DNA of 64,000 nucleotides, from the NCBI GenBank assembly GCA_036874045.1, contig CM072341.1, positions 1,810,501 to 1,874,500 of the forward strand, in the 5' to 3' direction. Origin of the DNA: Cymodocea nodosa. Taxonomy: Eukaryota; Streptophyta; Magnoliopsida; Alismatales; Cymodoceaceae. The notes below the pieces were generated by a model. That model saw nothing but the letters and a program-made list of their open reading frames with translations. It ran no database searches and had not been told where the DNA came from. Numbering within the stretch: position 1 is the first letter of the stretch; each line of letters starts with the position of its first letter. The translations under genes were made by a program, and so were the position numbers. Shown one piece after another: positions 25,640-34,862 of this stretch.

Positions 25640-25927
25640 CTACTGAAGAAATATAAAAGAAAAGAAGAAAAAAAGAAGAAAGTGTGATCGATGGATGACC
25701 AGTGTATACAGAGGAGGAGCACCGAGCTTTTTGCAGACAGTATCGGCGATTCTCCAAAGTATCACACCAACCATCGTATCACCACCATAATCACCAATCA
25801 TCGAAGGTCTGTGAGGGTACTTGCCTGATGTCGGGTCGATTCCGAGCCAAACACAATGCCTGACAACCACTGTGAGGAGTGATCGCGTCACGGGAAGGGA
25901 AACCATTTTCACCAAGCGTCGACTCAT
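25640..25927 (-). CDS. Antisense LTR ORF, element A 5' copy (frameshifted)
   Basis: 95 codons beginning 'MSRRLVKM'. The first 50 residues agree with the other copies; after that the frame differs because of a 1-bp change. See the copy at 33625. Confidence 0.25.
   Translation of the reverse strand: MSRRLVKMVSLPVTRSLLTVVVRHCVWLGIDPTSGKYPHRPSMIGDYGGDTMVGVILWRIADTVCKKLGAPPLYTLVIHRSHFLLFFFFSFIFLQ
25652..25658 (+). promoter_or_regulatory. LTR TATA box
   Basis: TATAAAA stands in the same place in each LTR that covers this region: 33654, 42262, 45981, and 59715-59721 on the minus strand for element D. The conserved setting 'tactgaagaaatataaaagaaaag' suits a core promoter for the genomic transcript. 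Confidence 0.5.
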
Positions 25928-26483
25928 ATTTCAGGAGATCATAAAGCTTTTAGCCTTGGCTTCGGGTTGATGCCTGTATGTTGAAGAGGAGATCATCTTG
26001 CAATTCTGGACTCACGATTCTATAGGGAGAGGAGACAGAATTGTAAGTGGTTTAATTTTCAGTGGTGTAATCACGTTGCAAGTAGTGTCGGAAGTATTTA
26101 CTGTCAAGTGAGATTACTTTACATTTCACCTTTCGCCCATTTCCATGTTCACATCAAAACAAAAATACCAAAAACAATTTATCTTTGTTTGTATGTTGTA
26201 TTTGAGTGTTGTATCGTGATTAATGTTATCTGTATTAGTTTTATGATTGTTTTATGTTAGTTTTAATTTTACAGTTTACTGAAATTGGTTTGTACAAAAA
26301 ATTTAAAGATTTTAATGGTGACTGTTTGAATCATCTGAATGTTAGTATTGCTTAATGATAAATCCAATGTTAACTAACATTAAAAAGCTTAATTGATATT
26401 ATTTACAATCTGTGGAATTGCCCAATGGTTGGTCGAATTCCTCTGTAAACAGCAGTATTATAAAGAAGAGACAGACTTGTGGA

Positions 26484-26605
26484 GTTAACTTAAGTTCACG
26501 AGGATAGTCCGTTGAGTTAGCCATAACTCAACGAACTTAGTCCGTTGAATTAACTATAACTCAACGAACTTAATCCGTTCAGTTAACTGTTGTAACTCAA
26601 CGGAG
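26484..26605 (+). repeat. Inverted GTTGAGTTA/TAACTCAAC cluster near the LTR end
   Basis: CCGTTGAGTTAGCCATAACTCAACG and two further near-copies follow one another at a spacing of about 40 bp. Each is a stem of 9-10 bp with a loop of 4-6 bases. Matching clusters in the other LTRs vary in copy number: two units at 34525, two at 43108, one at 46850, and on the minus strand near 58840-58890. Confidence 0.7.
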
Positions 26606-26879
26606 TGCTTATTGAATATAAATTTGAATTGTTCACAATCAAACATTTCTTAAATTCGTTAGCAATTCCCTGTGGGATCGACCTGTACTTGCACACTAAT
26701 ACAATAGACATTGTGCACTTGTAGTTAAAGTACAAATTGGAATTAATATCTAAATTGTATTAAAGGTTGTTTGTTTACTTCTAAAAGAAAGAATAGGCAT
26801 AAAGATAAATTAAGTAAAAATAGAAGTAACAAATCCAAGTTTTTCTAGTGTAGTGTTGGGAAAACCCAAACAAGTTTTA

Positions 26880-26897
26880 TGACGTCGCTGCCGGGGA
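26880..26897 (+). promoter_or_regulatory. Element A primer-binding site (tRNA-Asp type)
   Basis: TGACGTCGCTGCCGGGGA begins 7 bp after the LTR end and matches the tRNA-Asp 3' complement at 15 of 18 bases. Two of the three changes are G-to-A or C-to-T next to CpG positions, as methylation decay produces. Confidence 0.75.
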
Positions 26898-26984
26898 ATT
26901 GAATTGAATTGAGTAGAAGTGAATTGATTTGAATTGAATTGAGTTAAACATTAAAAATATATATAATACATAAAAATAGTTGCG

Positions 26985-27320
26985 GTTCAAACGACTAGAT
27001 CCATCGACATGACCGAAACATTAAAAAAAAATAAAAAAAATTGTATATTAATTTTTTTAAAAAAATATTGGTTTTACCAAAACATAGTATCGGTCCAACC
27101 GAAAGAAAAAAAAATTTAGGTCTGACCGAAGCATAGTATCGGTTAAACCGGAAAAAAAAAATTGTATATTAATCTTCAGAAAAAAAAATATTAGTTTTAC
27201 CGAAACATAGTATCAGTCCAACCGAAAGAAAAATAATAAAATAAAAAATATTTAGGTCTGACCGAAGCATACTATCGGTTAAACCGGTAAAAAAAATAGA
27301 AAAACTATTCTTTGTAATAT
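26985..27320 (+). repeat. Leader repeat array of element A
   Basis: Alternating units of about 50-65 bp read 'catagtatcggtccaaccga', A-rich spacer, 'ggtctgaccgaagcatag', 'atcggttaaaccgg'. The units contain short palindromes (GGTTNAACC, TCGGT/ACCGA). The array occupies the place where element C carries the charged ORF. Confidence 0.7.
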
Positions 27321-27465
27321 TTTTATCATTATATTTGCTTGTACGGGGAGTCTGTTGAGTTACACTTAACTCAACGAGCTTACTCCGTTAAGTCTTGAGT
27401 TAGTCAACGAGCTTATTTCGTTGAGTTAACTGTAACTCAACGAAGTACTGTAGCTAAGACCTAAA

Positions 27466-27514
27466 ATTAGAAAAACTCCAGAAGGAGGTAGATGAATTTT
27501 GGCATAGAGATTAA
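27466..27514 (+). pseudogene. Residual 3' end of the charged N-terminal ORF in element A
   Basis: The last codons ('LQKEVDEFWHRD', stop 27512) match the end of the ORF in element C (48470-48520) and element E (62528 onward, minus). All upstream coding sequence has been lost from element A. Confidence 0.6.
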
Positions 27515-27944
27515 ATTGTATTGTTCATCTACTTGTGTAAAATTGTATGAAATTGTATGGTGTACTTGTAATGTAAATGATTCATATTAATGAATATAAT
27601 TTTTCAAATGCAATTTTCATACGTATTTGGATGTGAAATGAATGGAATTTATTGAATATTATGTAATTTGTGGAACTTTATGAATATGTAACAGATTTAC
27701 AATTTGCTGAATGACAAGATAACTGCTTAAAAATTTCTACATGTTATAAGGTAAAATGTAAATTCTGCATAACGTAAAATGACCTGCAAGTTAAATCTTT
27801 ATATAATGTTCAGATTTAAATGTATTTTAATCAAAATGAGGCATTAATGACATAGATTTAACTTTATTACAGTTAGCAGAATGAAAAAAAAAAAAAAAAA
27901 ACAGAATAGAAAACTTACGAGAGTAAAACTTAGAAGTTGCCAAG

Positions 27945-28120
27945 TGTTAACTCAACGAAGTAAGTCTGTTGAGTTAACCGTAACTCCACGAGGTCAGTAA
28001 TATAATATAAGGTCACTCCGTTGAGTTATCTGTAACTCAACGAAGTTAGTCCGTGGAGTTAGCAACAGTAACCGACTATGTTTTGTTGAGTAATCTGTAA
28101 CTTAATGAGGTTAGTTTGTG
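27945..28120 (+). repeat. Inverted GTTGAGTTA/TAACTCAAC motif cluster
   Basis: TAACTCAACGAAGT, CCGTTGAGTTA and close variants alternate at least six times in 170 bp. Each pair is separated by only a few bases, giving short hairpins. The same cluster occurs at 48947-49115 in C and, inverted, at 61880-62075 in E. Confidence 0.7.
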
Positions 28121-28186
28121 GATTAAGCAGAATGGTTATTCTTCTAACCATGAACGAAACTTCGTCAGTTTAGCGGTTACCTAAAT

Positions 28187-28399
28187 TTGAAATTAGTAGT
28201 GGTACACGTACCCATAAAAATAGGAACCACGATGCACGTTGCAAGCCACATTCTTGCAACGAGATTTATTCACTTTATGGATGTGCAGTATATATATGAA
28301 ACAGAATGTTATTTACGAGTTACCAGCACTTTTAAAATAAAGGAGAAAACATTGGAGGAACTGGAAGGAGAAGCAGCTGATTTAACCTTCATCCGATAA
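28187..28399 (+). CDS. Small leader ORF of type 2 elements
   Basis: 70 codons ('MKLVVVHVPIK...'), lying in the exon that ends at the donor 28431. Element C has an open 73-codon equivalent (49187-49408) with about 80% identical residues. In element E (about 61660-61870, minus) the similarity continues, but a different frame is better kept ('KNHTVHYKTHSFNEIH' versus 'KNRNHDARCKPHSCNEIY' in A). Coding status is therefore unsettled. The segment may be conserved leader RNA. No family recognised. Confidence 0.35.
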   Translation: MKLVVVHVPIKIGTTMHVASHILATRFIHFMDVQYIYETECYLRVTSTFKIKEKTLEELEGEAADLTFIR

Positions 28400-28431
28400 C
28401 AAATATTTATAGAATGGAAAGCTTCAGACTG

Positions 28432-28532
28432 GTATGTAATTAATCTTCTGTTATTTATTTATGAGCACATGGACTCGTTCTCTAAGCAATAAACGATTAG
28501 TAAGAACACCTACCTAAGAATTTTCATTGCAG
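28432..28532 (+). other. Predicted intron before gag
   Basis: The donor is ACTG/GTATGT and the acceptor is TTCATTGCAG/AGG. Both are kept in element C (about 49431-49531). Splicing would join the leader exon to the gag reading frame upstream of ATG 28617. Confidence 0.45.
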
Positions 28533-28616
28533 AGGAGTACTGAAAAATTTTCTGAACTGAACTATAACGAAATTCTTTGGGGTGTAGCTAACCTTTCTTT
28601 AAAAGAGAACGTAGAG

Positions 28617-29804
28617 ATGGCTACTCTAGTAGAAAAACCATTAGGAGAGATTCTGTATCCTGAATTAATTGATGAACCTTCATGTATTCGATTGCCAAAC
28701 TTTGAGGGAGATAGGTTTGAACTGAAATCTAATTATATTAGTCAATTGCCACATTTTCATGGATTAGAAAGAGAGGATGCCTATTATTTCCTTAGAGAAT
28801 TTAACGAAGTTTGTCAAATGATGAGAATGCCGAACATGAGTATAGATGCTATTAAACTTAGATATATCCCTTTTGCTTTAAAAGATACAGCTAAGAGATG
28901 GTTATATACTCTGTTGCTTGATTCAATTTCTACATGGACTGAATTTTGCTCTGTTTTTCTGGAAAAATACTATCCAACACATCAAACGATTAAAAAGAAG
29001 AAAGAAATATTAATGTGTAGCCAAAAACAGGGTGAATCATTCTAGAAATATTTTGAAAGATTTAAAGATTTACTGACTCAATGTCCACATCATGCAATGA
29101 GTAAAGTACAATTAATAGGCATAATTTATGAAGGCATAGATGTTTCAACGAAATCTTTATTAGAATCTACTTGTCAAAATGGATTTTTAAAATTATGTAG
29201 TGAAGAAGCATGGGCATATTTAGAAAATTTTGCAAAAAGAACTGCACAATGGGAAAATTCGGCTGAAGCTATTGCAGATAAAAAATTATTGCCAAGAGGA
29301 ATGCATGAAATAGATTCCAATACTATGCTTGAGGTGAAATTAAATGAATTAACAAAGAAAATAGAAGAGTTATCATTAAATCAAAAGCTAGTAGAAAAGA
29401 ATACAAACATAAATGACTTAAATATTATTTATGCTAGAAACCAGAGAGATAACTTGGGAAATTCTTATAATCCTAATTGGAGAAATCACCTGAATTTATC
29501 TTGGAGAAACAACAATTTCCAGGGAGGAGAAAATATAAATGAGAAGAATATAAGTTATGAAGTATTAATTGAACAAGGAGCTAGAATAGAGAAATTAGAA
29601 AAGATAATCCAACAAGTAAACAATCGTCTAGAATTTATATTTGGAAATGCTGCAAATCAAAATTAGAATAGAAATATATCACTTAGACAGAAGGAACCAA
29701 TGGAAGTTAGACCTACTAGAGGATTGCCAATACAAGCTATACCTAATCCTGTCAATAGAACGGTTAATGAAATTGATACCTCTTCTGGGAGGGCAATTGA
29801 ATGA
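28617..29804 (+). pseudogene. Capsid gag of element A (two stops)
   Basis: Gag would form the virus-like particle shell in the cytoplasm. ATG 28617 starts 'MATLVEKPLGEILYPE' and the frame runs to TGA 29802, 395 codons. The retrotransposon gag core spans residues 25-190 ('RLPNFEGDRFELKSNYISQL', 'AYYFLREFNEVCQMM', 'IKLRYIPFALKDTAKRWLY'), typical of Athila/Tat gag. Residues 225-345 include a predicted coiled coil ('KLNELTKKIEELSLNQKL') and a 'YNPNWRNHLNLSWRNN' motif that usually follows a zinc knuckle. The knuckle itself is absent here and instead sits in the type 1 elements. In-frame TAG codons occur at 29043 and 29664; element C has TGG and CAG there, so both arose by single transitions. Confidence 0.85.
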
Positions 29805-29829
29805 AGCAGCATATTTGAAGCAACTATCT

Positions 29830-29983
29830 GTATGTATATATGTTTTATTTTAAGTTAATAGTATCGTAGAGTTAATTTTTAACTCAACGAACTTAGTCCG
29901 TTGAGTTATGCCTTAACTCCACGAGGGTGTGCAGTAGTTATGTTAATTTTTGTCTCTGCTAAATTTTTATTTGTGTTTTACAG
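29830..29983 (+). other. Predicted intron before the F-box gene
   Basis: The donor is CTATCT/GTATGTATAT and the acceptor is TTTGTGTTTTACAG/AATCG, 9 bp before the F-box ATG at 29993. Both are conserved in element C (50829-50983). The intron holds one more GTTGAGTTA/TAACTCAAC hairpin (29869-29925). Splicing could give a subgenomic F-box mRNA, as plant retroelements use for third ORFs. Confidence 0.5.
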
Positions 29984-29992
29984 AATCGACAA

Positions 29993-31132
29993 ATGGAATT
30001 GATGCAATTACCAATGGATGCACTAAGGGAAATACTAAGTAACTTGTTAGCTAAAGATCTGTGCAGGCTGTGTTGTGTATCAAAGGAAATTAAAGACTGT
30101 ATTGAAGAAAAATATTTTCAAGGACTACAAGCTGCAAAAATGACTAAGATTAGAGATAGATTCATATCGAGGTCATTTAATTGTAGTTCAAATACCCATG
30201 AATATCTGGCTATGGAAGAAACTACTGGAATTCCACCCAATGCATTAGAAGGAATGAGTCATATTATGGGGATAGATGAAGGATTAATCATATACAAGAC
30301 TAGACCAATGTATGCAAGTTCATCATTACCTAATATTTTGATAAGAAATCCTATAATAGGAGAAGAATGGAATATAGGAAGACCTAATATATTTGAAGCA
30401 CCAATTGAAAATTGTGGGTCAACTTTAATATTTTCTGATAAAAATTCTGTAATTCCTAAAAAATTATATTATTGGAGACCTACAGGAAATTGGGGTGAAG
30501 ATTTACGCTTAAGTGTGTATAATTTTCTGAACAAATCTTGGAATGAAAACATTATAATATATCTAGGACAGAAATCATTAATTAACCAAACACATGTCAT
30601 ACTTGATGGATATATCTATTTAGTCACGGAGATATCATTAGCATATGGGTCTGATTTATACATAGTGAGCATAGATAGTTATGATGATTATATAGAAATT
30701 TTACCTGTACCGAGTGAAATAGCTAAACCACCATCTATAGAATTTAATGAAATTCAAATAGGAATGTGGTATAATGAAGAAGATGATCCTACTTTATGTC
30801 TGATAAGATGGTGGGATGAACTGATGAAATTTCAAATATGGATTATGGAAGACATGAATGAATGGAAGTGGGAAGAGGAGTATATTGAAATAGATGTAGA
30901 AATAGAAACTACTACATTACCTTGGAACCAAAAAGGATCTCTTTCTGCATTACATATCATTAATGGTAATACACTCGTATTTGGAATTTATAATATATTG
31001 CATGTTTACAAATTAAAAAGGAACAAGAACTGCATTAAAATAGAATTAATAGCAAGAAGAACTATGCCTAAAAAGTTTGGTTGGACTGATACATTTATTC
31101 CATTTGTTTCTACTTTTCAATCATGTTCTTAA
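29993..31132 (+). CDS. F-box protein carried by retroelement A
   Basis: An open frame of 379 codons from ATG 29993 to TAA 31130. Residues 4-45 form an F-box ('LPMDALREILSNL', 'DLCRLCCVSKEIKD'), the segment that binds SKP1 in SCF ubiquitin ligases. The remainder resembles the F-box-associated substrate-recognition region of plant F-box proteins: 'ILIRNPIIGEEWNIGRP' (about residue 115), 'SVYNFLNKSWNE' (about 175), 'VILDGYIYLVTE' (about 200), 'DPTLCLIRWW' and 'FQIWIMEDMNEWKWEEEY' (about 265-290). Membership of F-box plus FBA/kelch-like type is solid for the N-terminus and likely for the rest. It lies inside the element between gag and the polypurine tract, where pol or an env-like gene would be. 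No stops, unlike the neighbouring gag. Acquisition from a host gene is inference. Confidence 0.85.
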   Translation: MELMQLPMDALREILSNLLAKDLCRLCCVSKEIKDCIEEKYFQGLQAAKMTKIRDRFISRSFNCSSNTHEYLAMEETTGIPPNALEGMSHIMGIDEGLIIYKTRPMYASSSLPNILIRNPIIGEEWNIGRPNIFEAPIENCGSTLIFSDKNSVIPKKLYYWRPTGNWGEDLRLSVYNFLNKSWNENIIIYLGQKSLINQTHVILDGYIYLVTEISLAYGSDLYIVSIDSYDDYIEILPVPSEIAKPPSIEFNEIQIGMWYNEEDDPTLCLIRWWDELMKFQIWIMEDMNEWKWEEEYIEIDVEIETTTLPWNQKGSLSALHIINGNTLVFGIYNILHVYKLKRNKNCIKIELIARRTMPKKFGWTDTFIPFVSTFQSCS

Positions 31133-32895
31133 GCTGTGATTTTGTGTGTTTAACGTTGTGTATTCTGCATTTATTTTTAGAAAAAAAAAACAAATTTTGA
31201 AGTTTTCATGTTCATTTAAAAAAAAAAAAAATAAACAAAACAAAATATCAATCCAGTTTGTTGGTATCTGTTCTAGGAAACCATCTGGCTTGCTTGTGAG
31301 CCACCAAAGGCATAGAAGCTTGGGTTCCACACAAGACATTGATTTATTAATATCTGTTAAATGTTATTTTGTTTTATATTTTGTATTTATCTAGGAATGA
31401 AATGTTTTTCAGAATCAAAAATCGGAATATGCAGAAAGAGATACAAATGGAACAAAAGTATGTAAGCAATTACTTATCCTGAATTTTAAATCAAACAAAA
31501 CTTTATTCATGCCTACTACAATTACTGTACTTATTGTCAAATCTTTTATATTGAGGACAATGCAAAATGTAGGTATGGGGGGGAGGTAATTAAAGTAATA
31601 GCCATGTAAGTTTGTTTATTAAAGGAATTAAAATGGTACTGCAAAGTTTTGAGGAAATTAAAAATTTTTATGAACTTACTGTAACTATCCGATAATTGAG
31701 ACTGTAAAATTTTTATAAACTGCTTGGATGTTATATTTAGAAGGCTATAGAAGATGCTATAGAATTTATTATTTATGTAAATCTAGATATAGTATCTTAT
31801 GTTTTTTTTCTGAATTTCATGAGTTTAACAGTTTTACAATTTTAAAATGAAATCAAAATATTTAATGCTTAATCAGAAAATTATTTGAAGTCCTGAAGGA
31901 GCTGAGATGTGAATTCTAGATTAAATGAAACACATATGATGAAAGATACATTTACTTTGACTGATTGAACTTGTAGAATGATTTATGTGTAGATCTTATT
32001 AAACTATAGATAAAGTATGAGCTTATTGTTATGGATTCATATTTTTAGTAAATGATAGAAGCAGGATTATATGAGATTGGTGTTTTACTACATGTGTATT
32101 AATGAAATACGTGCATATACAGTATGTGATTAATGCTTTGTTTTGTGTGTGCATTTACTTTTAGAAAAAAAAAAAAGAGAAAAAAAACTTTGAGAGTTTA
32201 TTGACTTGTTTGATCACGAGCCTTTTGTACTTGAGCAGATAGGTATGTAAGGATTGTTGACCTGAAAAGGACTCTGAAAATCTGGCAACCTAAGATCTTG
32301 ATCAGATCTGGGATTGTTAACTGAAAGCTCGTTACATGGGTACATTAGAAAGCTCTTGTATGATTCAAGCTTGTCAAATTAACTTTTAAAGTACACAAAA
32401 AAAAAGAAAAAAAAAGAAAAGAAAAAAAAACATATACTGTTCTGAAAAGATACAAGTGTTTTGTGAAATACAGATATCTTATGAATCGAGTATATTTTCT
32501 ATTATCTAGAATTGCTGAAATATGAATCTGGAATTGACTTTTGAAGTTGTTTAATGGAAATACAATTCTTTATTGTACTTGTCTTAATCAGATTGAATTG
32601 GATTGTACTTTGATTCGTATGTTGTTGAAATTTCTTTTAGAAAACTTATTGGAAAATTCAGGATTACAGATGATGAAAAGAAGAACAAACGATAATATAG
32701 TTAACACCTATATGAAGATGATATACTTTGTATGTAATTTACATATATTCTAAATATCTTTGCAGGTTGATTACTTAAACATACAGAATATATGTTTATG
32801 CTAAACATAAAAAAAAAAACAAAAGGAGAAGAATTAATTCTAGCACTTTTTGAAAGACCAATTAATTAGATCTTAGTTTGCTAAGGGACTAGCAA
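31133..32895 (+). other. Noncoding 3' region of element A
   Basis: About 1.75 kb with oligo-A and A/G-rich stretches (for example 31183, 31218, 32165, 32397) and no reading frame of note. It is collinear with 52133-53872 in element C at roughly 90% or more identity by eye. It may include 3' untranslated sequence that came with the F-box gene. Confidence 0.6.
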
Positions 32896-32913
32896 ATTTA
32901 GGTATGGGGGAAG
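32896..32913 (+). promoter_or_regulatory. Element A polypurine tract
   Basis: 'TTTAGGTATGGGGGAAG' sits directly before the 3' LTR start TGTTTAG at 32914. Confidence 0.7.
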
Positions 32914-34857
32914 TGTTTAGAATGAAAAAGTGCATATTATTAACGATTAAATAATGGTTAATTGCTTAATATTTAGCTTATCATATGAGAATTAAGCCAT
33001 TATGTTATAATTGGATTGTTATATGCTTTAATTGAAGAATCTGCTTAATTTTAGGGAATTAATGTTAATTTAGTACATTTATGAACTGTCGGTAAGTTGC
33101 AGGCTGTGAAATTCTTGAGTATCCGAATTTTCTGATATTTTAGATAGTTATGTTTAAATTGCCAAACAGTTATGTTTAGAGAGAATATTTTATTATTTCC
33201 AGATGTACACGTGTCGAAATCAGAATGAATTTCTTAAGTGAATTTTTGGTGAGTTAGTTGTAACTATCTGAAAATGCATTTGAGCATCGGATAGTTAGAC
33301 CTGTAACTCTCAGAAATGTTATTTTTAAACTGCTGCTGACACGTGCCGATAGCTGGTAGATTTACTTAAGTTATAACTCGTTAAGTTAGCATAACTGTAC
33401 GCGTTGAGTTACATGAATATATACTAAGGTAACGCGTTAGGTTAGCGGCTTATTTCTTTATTGCATGTATTTTATAGTTATTTTCTAAAATGCCACTGTA
33501 GTGGTTGTAGGAACGGACAGTTAGAAGGAAAAACCACGTTTGCACGTATCACATAGGAATTCAATCGCGCAAGGAGAAAGAAATCATCGCCGTTAATCTG
33601 AAGGAAGGAAATCCAACTGATCATTCAAGCAGAAGCAGTTACTACTGAAGAAATATAAAAGAAAAGAAGAAAAAAAGAAGAAAGTGTGATCGATGGACGG
33701 CTAGTGTATACAGAGGAGGAGCACCGAGCTTTCTGCAGACAGTATCGGCGATTCTCTGAAGTATCACACCAACCATCGTTATCACCACCATAATCACCAA
33801 TCATCGGAGGTCTGTGAGGATACTTGCCTGATGTCGGGTCGATTCCGAGCCAAACACAGTGCCTAACAACCACTGTGAGGAGTGATCGCGTCGCGGGAAG
33901 GGAAGACATTTTCACCAAGCGTCGACTCATATTTTAGGAGATCGTAAAGCTTTTAGCCTTGGCTTCAGGTTGATGCCTGTATGTTGAAGAGGAGATCATC
34001 TTCCAATTCTGGACTTGCGATTCTATAGGGAGAGGAGACAAAATTGTAAGTGGTTTAATTTTCAATGGTGTAATCATGTTGCAAGTAGTGTCGGAAGTAT
34101 TTACTGTCAAGTGAGATTACTTTACATTTCACCTTTCACCCATTTCCATGTTCACATCAAAACAAAAATACCAAAAACAATTTATCTTTGTTTGTATGTT
34201 GTATTTGAGTGTTGTATTGTTTGTGTTGTATCGTGATTAATGTTATCTATATTAGTTTTATGATTGTTTTATGTTAGTTTTAATTTTACAGTTTACTGAA
34301 ATTGGTTCGTACAAAAAACTTAAAGATTTTAATTGTGACTGTTTGAATGATCTGAATGTTAGTATTGCTTAATGATAAATCCAATGTTAACTAGCATTAA
34401 AAAGCTTAATTGATGTTATTTACAATCTATGGAATCGCCCAATGGTTGACCGAATTTCTTTGTAAACAGTAGTATTATAAAGAAGAGACAGGCTTGTGGA
34501 GTTAACTTAAGTTCACGAGGATAGTCCGTTGAGTTAGCCATAACTCAACGAACTTAGTCCGTTGAGTTAATTGTAACTCAACGGAGTGCTTATTGAATAT
34601 AAATTTGAATTGTTCACAATCAAACATTTCTTAAATTCGTTAGCAATTCCCTATGGGATCGACCTGTACTTGCACACTGATACAATAGACACTGTGCACT
34701 TGTAGTTAAAGTACAAATTGAAATTAATATCTAAATTGTATTAAAGGTTGTTTGTTTACTTATAAAAGAAAGAATAGGCATAAAGATAAATTAACTAAGT
34801 AAAAATAGAAGTAACAAATCCATGTTTTTCTAGTGTAGTGCTGGGAAAACCCAAACA
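32914..34857 (+). repeat. Element A 3' LTR
   Basis: 1944 bp, same structure as the 5' LTR and ending CCCAAACA at 34857, followed by target duplication ACTCT. In the first 260 bp about ten positions differ from the 5' LTR, so the insertion is not recent. Confidence 0.88.
33625..33930 (-). CDS. Conserved antisense ORF in the LTR
   Basis: 101 codons, read against the element. The sequence begins 'MSRRLVKMSSLPATRSLL', continues with 'GIDPTSGKYPHRPPM' and ends in a hydrophobic stretch ('FFLLFFYISSVV') that could be a membrane segment or an artefact of the AAGAAAAAAAG tract. The same frame opens at the same LTR position in 45952-46257 (101 codons) and, shorter or shifted, at 25640, 42250 and 59462. 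The segment is more GC-rich than the rest of the LTR, as if captured from a gene. No family recognised and no direct evidence of expression. Confidence 0.4.
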   Translation of the reverse strand: MSRRLVKMSSLPATRSLLTVVVRHCVWLGIDPTSGKYPHRPPMIGDYGGDNDGWCDTSENRRYCLQKARCSSSVYTSRPSITLSSFFLLFFYISSVVTASA

Positions 34858-34862
34858 ACTCT

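Larger units (their letters stand above)
24912..26872 (+). repeat. Element A 5' LTR
   Basis: Runs from TGTTTAGAATG to CCCAAACA, 1961 bp. It contains two CACGTG G-boxes (25206-25211, 25338-25343), the AACTCGTTAAGTTAG module (25374-25450), a TATA box (25652-25658), the antisense ORF and, near the 3' end, inverted GTTGAGTTA/TAACTCAAC motifs (26484-26605). Confidence 0.88.
24912..34857 (+). mobile_element. Element A: type 2 Ty3/gypsy-like retroelement with gag and F-box gene
   Basis: This complete insertion of 9946 bp has two LTRs (24912-26872 and 32914-34857), target duplications ATTCT (24907-24911) and ACTCT (34858-34862, 4 of 5 identical), a primer site and a polypurine tract. The internal region carries a repeat-rich leader, the last codons of the charged ORF, a conserved leader exon, an intron, capsid gag with two stops, a second intron and a 379-codon F-box gene. 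There is no protease, reverse transcriptase, RNase H or integrase, so any mobility needs enzymes from elsewhere; type 1 elements with the same LTR family (B, D) are the natural candidates. By eye the two LTRs differ at a few per cent of positions. Confidence 0.88.
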
